Assembly: GCF_900114995.1 (NCBI RefSeq)
Contig: NZ_FOUX01000001.1
Coordinates: 248,001 to 312,000 of the forward strand
Reading direction: 5' to 3'
Length of the DNA stretch: 64,000 bases
From: Chitinophaga sp. YR627
Lineage (GTDB): Bacteria > Bacteroidota > Bacteroidia > Chitinophagales > Chitinophagaceae
Part shown: piece after piece, positions 54,195 to 61,127 of the stretch
Layout of the letters: every line of letters starts with the position of its first letter
Numbering within the stretch: position 1 is the stretch's first letter
Made by a program: the position numbers and the translations under genes
The notes under the pieces: generated by a model
What the model was told of the DNA's origin: nothing
The model's database searches: none
The model's input: the letters and a program-made list of their open reading frames with translations, nothing else

Positions 54195-55310
54195 TTATGC
54201 TTTTCCCCGTCTTTTCAGCCAGGCTCTTACCGGTTCGTCGTAATACTTGAGACTGAGATAGCCTACCAGTACAGACACCACGAATGTCAATATACCATAC
54301 ACCACTGCCAGTGGCATATCTGTTCCCTTGTGTGCACTTACCCAGCCGGTATAAACGTAAATAAACGGATAGTGTGTGATGTACAAAGGATAAGAGAGGT
54401 CCGCAAGGAACTTACATATTTTAGACTCCCGGTTACTGTGGATCTGGCCGCTTGCGCCCTGATAGACGATCAGTGGGAATATGAGAATGATGACAAAAGA
54501 TTCGTAGATACCGTTCATCCACAGATGATCCGCACCACCGATACGTGGTATGGCGAAGGCAATGATCAGTAACAGGCTACACCAGAGGAATGCGTTGTTA
54601 ATACGCGTAGGCGTAGTGGCTCTTGACAACAGCAGACCGGCAAAGAAAGGGAACATCAGGCGGGTAAAGCCAATGCTTAATTGCTCAGGTGTAACGGACC
54701 AGCCACCGATCACATCGCCTGTCGGTCCGAATACGGTGAGATAGATCAGTGCGATCGCGGAAAGGCCGACAAGTATAGAGAGTGCGGTCTTTGATAATTT
54801 TCTGATGCCCAGCGCATAAAGAATATTACCCACATATTCGAAGAACAGCGACCAGCCGGGTCCGTCCAGCGGATGCATTTCCTGCCAGCCCCTGATATCC
54901 CAGGAAACGGGGATCGGAATGAGGGTAAAACCGATGAGCATGATCACCAGGAGTTTCCATACCGGTACGGTGTGAATGGTAGGAAATAATGGTGAATCAG
55001 AGGCATAAAAGAAGATAGCGCCGATGATCATACCGACAATCACCATGGGCTGTAGTCTTTCCAGGCGACGTCTGAAAAAGGTGCCGACAGACATTTTTTC
55101 CCAGCGGTCGTCATAGGCATAGCCGATAACATAACCGGAAAGGAGGAAGAAAAAATCAACGGCCAGGTAACCGTGATTGATCATCAGATCGAGGTGACTC
55201 GTGGAATGCGCTTCTAATACGTGGAAAATGACAACGATCAATGCGGCTACCCCACGTAGCCCGTCCAGTACAAGATAATGTGGTTTGGTAGGGAGAGGAT
55301 GTGTACTCAT
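54195..55310 (-). CDS. Acyltransferase 3 family protein (OafA-like)
   Basis: 371 aa from ATG 55310, chosen because 'MSTHPLPTKPHYLVLDGLRG' is the usual N-terminus of the family; the frame is open to 55391 but adds an atypical Cys-rich lead. About ten membrane segments. The family motif 'LDGLRGVAALIVVIFH' with its catalytic histidine, 'FFFLLSGYVIGYAYDDRW', 'FFRRRLERLQPM' and 'YPLYITHYPFIYVYTGW' are clear. It probably O-acetylates a surface glycan; target unknown. Confidence 0.88.
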   Translation of the reverse strand: MSTHPLPTKPHYLVLDGLRGVAALIVVIFHVLEAHSTSHLDLMINHGYLAVDFFFLLSGYVIGYAYDDRWEKMSVGTFFRRRLERLQPMVIVGMIIGAIFFYASDSPLFPTIHTVPVWKLLVIMLIGFTLIPIPVSWDIRGWQEMHPLDGPGWSLFFEYVGNILYALGIRKLSKTALSILVGLSAIALIYLTVFGPTGDVIGGWSVTPEQLSIGFTRLMFPFFAGLLLSRATTPTRINNAFLWCSLLLIIAFAIPRIGGADHLWMNGIYESFVIILIFPLIVYQGASGQIHSNRESKICKFLADLSYPLYITHYPFIYVYTGWVSAHKGTDMPLAVVYGILTFVVSVLVGYLSLKYYDEPVRAWLKRRGKA

Positions 55311-55439
55311 AATGCCGCATAAGATAGAGACAAAAATCCTGAAAAGATAGTACCCGGTATCTCTGACACAAAAGATCCTGCTGCAGCACAAAAATGCGCC
55401 GGCAGCAGGATGATACAGATTTATCTTGTGCGGCTCCTG

Positions 55440-56417
55440 TTACTTCCTGATCCAGAGCGCGCCGTTCTTTGTAGGGTGCTTTTCCAGTTGTTGTTTACTG
55501 TGCAGGTCTTCCAGCAATATTTCGCTTTCTGGTATGCTCCGTCCGCTTAGTTCGGCAAACTCTCTGCTGGTGAGTGTCCGGAAGGTACTGAATAGGGTTT
55601 CCCAGTCTGGCAGAGACGTCTTTTTCTCTGCTGTGGGTACCAGTTTACGGATGCCGCTTTCAAAGACTGCGTAAGGTTTGGAGCCATAGATCATCTCCTG
55701 ATGACCTTTGCCGTCGGTGACGAAGATGGTGGGAAATCCTCTTACACCATACTGGCGACTGATCGCCAGGTCTTCCTGAAAGCGTTGTACGGCGACGGTT
55801 TCAAAGTCGGTCTGCAGACGGGCTGGGTCCAGTCCAGTAGCCAATGCCGCCTGACTGAGATGTTCCCATTTCGTGATGTTCTTTTTCTCGAGGAAGACCA
55901 TTTCCTTTATTCTCCGGAGGAAAAGCTGTGCTTTCTGTTCGTCCTGTAACTGGGCGGCTTTGAAAGCAATAGAAGGCGGATAGGAGGAGGGCAGCGGATC
56001 TTCCAGCCAAACGTCTCCGTCTATGGGCATCTGGTAGTACCGGCTGACCTCATCCCAATGGTGCGCTACGTCAGCAGGTTTGCTGATACCGCCGCTGTTG
56101 TAGCTCCAGTCGGGAAGGAGTCCGCCCATACGGTATTCGATATCGATGTATTGTCCGTATTCCATTTTCAGCTTCCGCAGCTGGGGCTCAATACCCCAAC
56201 AGCTGGAACAGATAGGATCGGTAAAGTATATAATTTTTACAGGTTTATCTTTGACCTCACTGGTAGTGAATGTGGCTGTGCTATTGGTACCTGGCATTTC
56301 ACAGATACCACTCTCCGGATCGCATAAAAGCGGATTGTTTGTTTTCATTTGCTGATTTTGAGCCTGACACGTTGAAATGAGAAAAATGAAGCAGGTAGCC
56401 CACCATAACGTTTTCAT
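55440..56417 (-). CDS. DsbA-family thiol oxidoreductase (FrnE/SpxH-like), exported
   Basis: 325 aa from ATG 56417, which gives the signal peptide 'MKTLWWATCFIFLISTCQA'. The frame is open to an ATG at 56456, which would add 13 residues before the signal. The thioredoxin-fold domain has the active site CSSC (C70 and C73) in 'FTDPICSSCWGIEPQL', a helical insert, and the cis-Pro segment 'YGVRGFPTIFV'. The insert 'YRMGGLLPDWSYNSG' resembles FrnE and SpxH/YjbH. The signal peptide points to a periplasmic disulfide role rather than a ClpXP adaptor. Divergent from an HxlR regulator with paired cysteines. Confidence 0.82.
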   Translation of the reverse strand: MKTLWWATCFIFLISTCQAQNQQMKTNNPLLCDPESGICEMPGTNSTATFTTSEVKDKPVKIIYFTDPICSSCWGIEPQLRKLKMEYGQYIDIEYRMGGLLPDWSYNSGGISKPADVAHHWDEVSRYYQMPIDGDVWLEDPLPSSYPPSIAFKAAQLQDEQKAQLFLRRIKEMVFLEKKNITKWEHLSQAALATGLDPARLQTDFETVAVQRFQEDLAISRQYGVRGFPTIFVTDGKGHQEMIYGSKPYAVFESGIRKLVPTAEKKTSLPDWETLFSTFRTLTSREFAELSGRSIPESEILLEDLHSKQQLEKHPTKNGALWIRK

Positions 56418-56464
56418 TTTGTATGTTCGCATCCTGCTGCCTGTCATTTTTGTCATATTTTATT

Positions 56465-56474
56465 GCAAATTTGC
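56465..56474. promoter_or_regulatory. 10-bp palindrome GCAAATTTGC, candidate HxlR operator
   Basis: The palindrome lies in the short region between the divergent DsbA-like and HxlR genes. Position is right for autoregulation and control of the neighbour. Short palindromes arise by chance, so support is weak. Confidence 0.3.
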
Positions 56475-56510
56475 CGGCAGAAAATTGCTTAAACAATAAG
56501 TCAGAAAAAC

Positions 56511-56843
56511 ATGACTACTAACAGGGAGATAAAATGCCAGCCGGAATGTGATGCGGAGAAGTTGCTGAAACTGTTGTCTGGCAAGTGGAAGCCGCAGATC
56601 TTCAGACTGGCGGTAGAGGGACCTTTGCGTTTCAGTAATTTGTTACGGCAGATTCCCGGATCGAATAAGCAATCCTTGTCGGTAGCCCTGAATGAGCTGG
56701 TAGAAGAGGTGATGCTGGAGAAGCAGATCATTAAACAAAAGCCGCTGCATATTGAATATGTGCTGACGGATAAAGGGCGTTCATTACTGGGAGTATTCAG
56801 AGAGCTGGAGGCTTTATCAGACAACCAGGAGCCAAAGCAATAA
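56511..56843 (+). CDS. HxlR-family transcriptional regulator
   Basis: 110 aa. The winged helix matches HxlR: 'LSGKWKPQIFRLAVEGPLRF', 'LLRQIPGSNKQSLSVALNEL' and 'HIEYVLTDKGRSLL'. Cysteines C9 and C13 lie just before the first helix ('CQPECDAEKLL'), the place where redox-sensing members (YodB, HypR types) carry reactive cysteines. Divergent from an exported thiol oxidoreductase, which makes control by oxidative or electrophile stress plausible (inference). Confidence 0.9.
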   Translation: MTTNREIKCQPECDAEKLLKLLSGKWKPQIFRLAVEGPLRFSNLLRQIPGSNKQSLSVALNELVEEVMLEKQIIKQKPLHIEYVLTDKGRSLLGVFRELEALSDNQEPKQ

Positions 56844-56924
56844 ACCTAAACTATTCATTGAAAGGAAGAAATAGATAAAAGACGGTCTATATACTAAGAT
56901 TATTAGTATTTTGGCCGTTTTTGT

Positions 56925-56932
56925 TATCTTTG
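56925..56932 (+). promoter_or_regulatory. -7 element TATCTTTG directly before the AlkB-like gene
   Basis: Exact TAnnTTTG match ending 6 nt before the ATG at 56939, so a transcript from it would be leaderless or nearly so. No well-placed -33 element is visible. Confidence 0.35.
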
Positions 56933-56938
56933 TAGCCT

Positions 56939-57574
56939 ATGACACTTTTTGAGGATATCGACCTGTTTGACGAGGGGCAAAAGCGTTTTACTGATTTCCA
57001 GTTACCTGATACGGAGTTAAAGTTATGGGAGCGTTTTTTTGAGAAAAAAGCTTCTGATGAATATTTCAGTGTATTAAGAGAAACTACGCCCTGGCAGCAG
57101 CGTACCCGTAAGATGTATGATAAAACGTTGCCGGATCCCCGTCTGACTGCTTTTTACGGCGGACAGAATGGCTATACCTGGACACCTGTATTGCTGGATA
57201 TCAAGGCAGCCGTAGAAACAGCCTGTGGCATTACCTTTAATCGTGTATTACTGAACTATTACCGGGACGGACAGGATTCTGTATCCTGGCACAGCGATAA
57301 CCCTTCTTCCAGCGGTAAGCATTATGCGATTGCGTCTGTGACCTTTGGAGAGACACGCTTGTTTAAGGTCAGACATAAGGGGCGGAAGGATGTAGCGCCG
57401 CTGGATATTCCGCTGACACATGGGAGTTTTCTGCTGATGGGAGCAACGATGCAGGAGCATTATGAGCACCATGTGCCGAAGACTTCAAGGAATATCGGGG
57501 CGCGGATCAATCTTACTTTCAGGGTGTCGGATACGGAAGTGGCTACGAATTACGGATTGTTTCAGGAGAGTTGA
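56939..57574 (+). CDS. AlkB-like 2-oxoglutarate/Fe(II) dioxygenase
   Basis: 211 aa. Iron ligands H118 and D120 (in 'VSWHSDNPS') and H177 or H178 ('YEHHVPK') and the 2-oxoglutarate-binding 'RINLTFR' match the AlkB family, closest in style to the human ALKBH2/3-like group ('FNRVLLNYYRDGQDSVSWH', 'LLMGATMQ'). It oxidatively removes methyl groups from DNA or RNA bases. Single gene, no Ada partner nearby. The -7 element lies directly before the start codon. Confidence 0.9.
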   Translation: MTLFEDIDLFDEGQKRFTDFQLPDTELKLWERFFEKKASDEYFSVLRETTPWQQRTRKMYDKTLPDPRLTAFYGGQNGYTWTPVLLDIKAAVETACGITFNRVLLNYYRDGQDSVSWHSDNPSSSGKHYAIASVTFGETRLFKVRHKGRKDVAPLDIPLTHGSFLLMGATMQEHYEHHVPKTSRNIGARINLTFRVSDTEVATNYGLFQES

Positions 57575-57587
57575 GGGCTGATCCCGT

Positions 57588-58562
57588 TTAACTTTTTCCG
57601 TATTTCTCCTGGTAGGCACGGGGAGTCATTGCCACATACCTTTTGAATATTTTTCTGAAGTAGTCAGTATCCTCATACCCGCATTTAGGAGCAATCTGTT
57701 CGATGCCTTCATTTTTTCCTTCCAGCATTTTCTTGGCGGCCTCCACCCGCACCCGCTGTATGTATTCCAGTGGCGTATTGGTTGTTGCCTGTTCAAACCT
57801 CCGGATGAAATTACGTTCACTCATATTACAGTGACGGGCCAGCTGATCGATTGTAATCGGCTGACCAAAGTTCTTTTCGATATGCTGCTGTGCTTTTGAT
57901 ATAGCTTCATCTGCGTGGGTGTGCTGGAACTGAAAGATAGAAAAGGTGCTTTGTGGCTGCTCATGTACGTTGATCATGAGAATTTTTGATGCGATGACTG
58001 CCTCTTCATGTCCGCAGAACTTTTCGATCAGGTAGATCATAAAGCTGGTAAAGCTGAAAGCACCTCCACAGGAGTACAGACGTCCCTGGTCAACAATGAC
58101 CTTATCATCCTCCACTTCTATTTCGGGATGATGACTCCTGAATTTATCTGCAAATAGCCAGTTGGTAGTGGCTTTTTTACCACTGAGTAGCCCTGTCGCG
58201 GCAAGCATAAAAGCGCCCACGCATATACTGGCCAGTTCAGCACCCTGCAGATATTGACGTTGCAGCCATTTGATCAGCAGCTGTTCCCTGGCGACTACCA
58301 GTTCGATCTTTTCAAAACGCATGGCCGGGATGATGATCAGGTCATATACTTCTTTAGCGGCAAGTTTCCTTGTTTGCGGTGATGCCGGTGCACCTGCATA
58401 TAATTTTCCATCAACAGGTGTGATAAAATCGATCTGAATATCTTTTCTTAACGGTATACCTGTAAGAACAGGATACATACGGGCCATGCCGCTCCATATA
58501 TCTGCCGGACCTGTTACACAGGTGGGGACGGCGTCAGGGTAGTTTAAAACAGCGATGCGCAT
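57588..58562 (-). CDS. GlxA-type transcriptional regulator (DJ-1/PfpI plus AraC)
   Basis: 324 aa. The N-terminal domain (about 1-195) is DJ-1/PfpI-like, with the elbow 'ELASICVGAFMLAATGLL' (Cys in place of the nucleophile) and 'IIIPAMRF'. The C-terminal AraC/XylS domain has two helix-turn-helix units ('ITIDQLARHCNMSERNFIRR', 'CGYEDTDYFRKIFKRYVAM'). GlxA-type regulators are widespread and usually sense small molecules. Convergent with the AlkB-like gene and divergent from the SRPBCC gene 150 nt away, which is a candidate target. Confidence 0.9.
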   Translation of the reverse strand: MRIAVLNYPDAVPTCVTGPADIWSGMARMYPVLTGIPLRKDIQIDFITPVDGKLYAGAPASPQTRKLAAKEVYDLIIIPAMRFEKIELVVAREQLLIKWLQRQYLQGAELASICVGAFMLAATGLLSGKKATTNWLFADKFRSHHPEIEVEDDKVIVDQGRLYSCGGAFSFTSFMIYLIEKFCGHEEAVIASKILMINVHEQPQSTFSIFQFQHTHADEAISKAQQHIEKNFGQPITIDQLARHCNMSERNFIRRFEQATTNTPLEYIQRVRVEAAKKMLEGKNEGIEQIAPKCGYEDTDYFRKIFKRYVAMTPRAYQEKYGKS

Positions 58563-58679
58563 ACCTTTTTATTTCGTAAGTACAAGTTACGTCCAATCAA
58601 TTGAATTAGTATAGGGGGATGGCAGGATTGTCCTGCTTAATTGTCATTTTTGCCACCAGTATGCAGCTGGTATTCTGGC

Positions 58680-58687
58680 TAGTTTTG
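58680..58687 (+). promoter_or_regulatory. -7 element TAGTTTTG upstream of SRPBCC gene
   Basis: Exact TAnnTTTG match 28 nt before the ATG at 58716. No well-placed -33 element is seen. Confidence 0.35.
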
Positions 58688-58715
58688 ATAAAGTTTATTC
58701 ATTAAATCAAAACAG

Positions 58716-59225
58716 ATGAAAACACCCGATTATCAGCGCTCAATCAAGATAGCTGCTGCTCCGCAGGATGTATTTAATGCCATTACACAACGGATACCTG
58801 AATGGTGGTCTGAGGCTTTTGAAGGCGCGTCAAAGGAGTTGGATGATGTGTTTATTGTAAGGTTTGGTCCTTCGTTCTTTCAGATGAGGATCGCAAACCT
58901 TGTGAAAGATCAGAAGGTAGAATGGTATTGTATGGACACGCATCAGCAGGCGCCTCCGGGCACCAGGCCTGTGGATAATCCCAAAGAATGGGTAGGTACA
59001 AACGTTATCTGGAACATTACCGTTCAGGGAACGGAGACAACATTAACCCTGATACATGAAGGGCTGACACCTGCATTTGAATGCTGGGCGATCTGTGAAC
59101 AGGGTTGGAATCAGACGATCAACAGTCTGCAGCGATTACTGGATAAGGGTAAAGGGCTGCCATTTGCCTGTCTGAGCGGGGAGTTTCTTGAACAGGCCAG
59201 GGTGCAACAGGCCATGGAACAGTAG
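58716..59225 (+). CDS. SRPBCC (AHSA1-like) family protein
   Basis: 169 aa. It opens with 'YQRSIKIAAAPQDVFNAIT' followed by 'RIPEWWSEAFEGASKELDD', the START/SRPBCC beta-helix opening, and ends with the long C-terminal helix ('ICEQGWNQTINSLQRLLDKG'). These proteins bind hydrophobic ligands; the AHSA1 subgroup has no single known function in bacteria. Cytoplasmic. Its closest neighbour is the divergent GlxA-type regulator. Confidence 0.85.
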   Translation: MKTPDYQRSIKIAAAPQDVFNAITQRIPEWWSEAFEGASKELDDVFIVRFGPSFFQMRIANLVKDQKVEWYCMDTHQQAPPGTRPVDNPKEWVGTNVIWNITVQGTETTLTLIHEGLTPAFECWAICEQGWNQTINSLQRLLDKGKGLPFACLSGEFLEQARVQQAMEQ

Positions 59226-59289
59226 GAGGCGTAATCTTTGTTGTGAAAAATAGTTGAATTCCGGGATATGAACAGCCTGCCATGCAGTT

Positions 59290-59297
59290 TAATTTTG
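59290..59297 (+). promoter_or_regulatory. -7 element TAATTTTG upstream of small lipoprotein gene
   Basis: Exact TAnnTTTG match 42 nt before the likely start at 59340. No clear -33 element. Confidence 0.35.
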
Positions 59298-59339
59298 TTG
59301 TATTGAAAAACACATAAAACTGTACACATGTTTGTAAAA

Positions 59340-59810
59340 ATGAAAACCTCCTTATTCGCACTGGCATTAGGTTGTACATTGGCAGCCTGTAATTCATCCA
59401 TGGATGTAGCTACCTACAACAATGAGCTGATCACCGTGATCAATGACAATGAAAAGCAGATTGAAAGTATGAACGAGGCCATGAATTCGAAAGATTATAC
59501 CCGTGCGGAACAGGCAAGAAGCACCTGGTCTGAAGCGCTGGATAAGCAGATAAAGAAAGTGGAAGATCTGGGCAGTTATAAGGGCGATGATGTATTGCAG
59601 AAGGGCGTGCTGACTGGTCTCCAGACTTACAGAAAGGTTGTTACAGATGATTATAAGGAGTTGATCACTATCCGTAAGGCGGGTGTTGCTGACGAGACGA
59701 CATCGGCTAAAGAAGAAAAAGCACTGAATAATATCAATAGTGCATTCGAAAAGGCAGCAGAGGAAGTAAACAAGGCTTCTGATGCTTTTGAGAAGAAGTA
59801 CGCGAAATAA
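59340..59810 (+). CDS. Small helical lipoprotein of unknown function
   Basis: 156 aa from ATG 59340; an in-frame ATG at 59328 adds MFVK before the signal. The signal 'MKTSLFALALGCTLAAC' ends in a lipobox (LAAC). The mature part is almost wholly helical and charged, with heptad-like spacing ('NDNEKQIESMNEAMNSKDY', 'KALNNINSAFEKAAEEVNKA'), and should form a helical bundle at the outer or inner membrane surface. It may belong to the LIC11966 surface-protein group, but I am not sure. A strong terminator follows, so it is a single-gene unit. Confidence 0.75.
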   Translation: MKTSLFALALGCTLAACNSSMDVATYNNELITVINDNEKQIESMNEAMNSKDYTRAEQARSTWSEALDKQIKKVEDLGSYKGDDVLQKGVLTGLQTYRKVVTDDYKELITIRKAGVADETTSAKEEKALNNINSAFEKAAEEVNKASDAFEKKYAK

Positions 59811-59837
59811 GGGAGACAGACCCTGTTAAACCCCGAT

Positions 59838-59886
59838 AGCCGGAAATGAAGCATTCGACCGTAATGGCTTCATTTCCGGCTTTTTA
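59838..59886 (+). terminator. Strong intrinsic terminator after lipoprotein gene
   Basis: A 15-bp perfect stem (59838-59852 with 59867-59881), extended by three more pairs, is followed by TTTTT. It lies 28 nt after the lipoprotein stop codon. Confidence 0.9.
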
Positions 59887-59931
59887 CATGCCTGAAATGT
59901 CCCCAGATTGATCCAATGTGTTGAAAATTAA

Positions 59932-59939
59932 TATATTTG
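59932..59939 (+). promoter_or_regulatory. -7 element TATATTTG upstream of the 272-aa exported protein
   Basis: Exact TAnnTTTG match 17 nt before the ATG at 59956, with a possible -33 TTG at 59908-59910 (21-nt spacer). The leader would be about 10 nt. Confidence 0.5.
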
Positions 59940-59955
59940 CGCCACAAATATATCT

Positions 59956-60774
59956 ATGAGAGCTATCCTTATCACTTTGTTGTTACTAAATACCGTCTGG
60001 AGTTCACTACGGGCACAAACGGAGGAACTGGCGGAGATCGCAGTGGAAGGCGCAAATCTTTACAGCAGTGAAATGGCATCCTGGTATGGAACAGACCTCG
60101 CGCTTGAAAAATATCCTAATCTAAAGGACGAGCTAGGAGGTTATTTTTCCTATACAAAGGGAGATTCCGCTATATGCGTTTTTTATTCCCGGGAGGAGCA
60201 TCCGGGCGTTATCTGCGCAGTTTCTTTTGATGCGAGCTATCGGTTGGACAAAGCAAAGGTAGTAGCTGACAGACGTGCTTTTACACCGGAAGAAGCGATC
60301 CTGTACGGCATGAGGGTTGTGGCACAACAGGCTATCAGGACGGATACGCTCTTCAAACATTATAAGAATACCAGTCTGAATATCATTCCGCTTGTTCGCA
60401 ATAATGTCAGGAAAGTCTATGTGCTTACAGGTCCCAGTGTATCAGGTGTCGTTATTTTCGGCAATGATTATCTGCTGACCTTTGACCAGCAGAATAAGCT
60501 GACAGGCACTAAAAAGCTACATAAGGATATCATGGTATTGAAGTACAGTAAGCCGGAAGACTCCGTTACAACGATGCATACACATCTTCCGGAAACAGGT
60601 GCTTTTATCACGGCAACAGATATATGTACCCTGCGCCTGTATGAGAAATTCGCAGGCTGGAAAGAGCACCTGGTTGTTTCACAGACGGACGTTTCCTTAT
60701 GGAATTGCGAGCATGATATACTGGTCGGTAGACCAAGAAACGAGTGGGAAAAGCAGGCGAAGAATAATGAGTAG
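59956..60774 (+). CDS. Unknown exported protein (272 aa)
   Basis: A signal peptide (MRAILITLLLLNTVWSSLRA) precedes a mixed alpha/beta protein I cannot assign. Notable stretches are 'EMASWYGTDLALEKYP', 'KVYVLTGPSVSGVVIFGNDY' and 'TTMHTHLPETGAFITATDIC'; the His-x-His (HTH) and following Pro-Glu-Thr segment could bind metal but no known motif is complete. No lipobox. It is monocistronic between a terminator and the susC leader. Confidence 0.7.
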   Translation: MRAILITLLLLNTVWSSLRAQTEELAEIAVEGANLYSSEMASWYGTDLALEKYPNLKDELGGYFSYTKGDSAICVFYSREEHPGVICAVSFDASYRLDKAKVVADRRAFTPEEAILYGMRVVAQQAIRTDTLFKHYKNTSLNIIPLVRNNVRKVYVLTGPSVSGVVIFGNDYLLTFDQQNKLTGTKKLHKDIMVLKYSKPEDSVTTMHTHLPETGAFITATDICTLRLYEKFAGWKEHLVVSQTDVSLWNCEHDILVGRPRNEWEKQAKNNE

Positions 60775-61127
60775 TCCCATTGATTTATAGGGCTTTCGCG
60801 GATCGTATGGCCGGAATTAAAATAAACATAACCTTGTCTTAATATTAAAATTCCGGAAACCGTACTAATATTACACCCGGTTTTCAAAACGATGCTTACC
60901 TATGGGGGATTTTTACGCGCAACACAACAAAATTTACACTATCGATGTTATTTTCATTGATTTTGCTTTAGAGTCTATATATTGCATCAGTAGCATTCCA
61001 GAAAGCTCTCGATTAGACTAGTCCACGTTGCGCAATTTAAGAGAAATCCGACACAACCAAAGAGGGGCGATGACCGTCAGGTCATTTTTAAACATTTCTA
61101 TTTACATAAAGCATAATAGTAGATTGC
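60775..61127 (+). other. Non-coding leader region of the SusC-like gene
   Basis: About 350 nt without a convincing gene. It is AT-rich, with TATATATTG-type sequences near 60976-60984 that could be a degenerate -7 element. The only clear structure is a short hairpin followed by T residues at 61070-61089, listed separately. Confidence 0.5.
61070..61089 (+). terminator. Attenuator-like hairpin in the SusC leader
   Basis: Stem ATGACC/GGTCAT (61070-61075 with 61080-61085), four-base loop GTCA, followed by a T run to 61089. It lies about 40 nt before the start codon. With six pairs it is a weak terminator at best. Confidence 0.35.
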
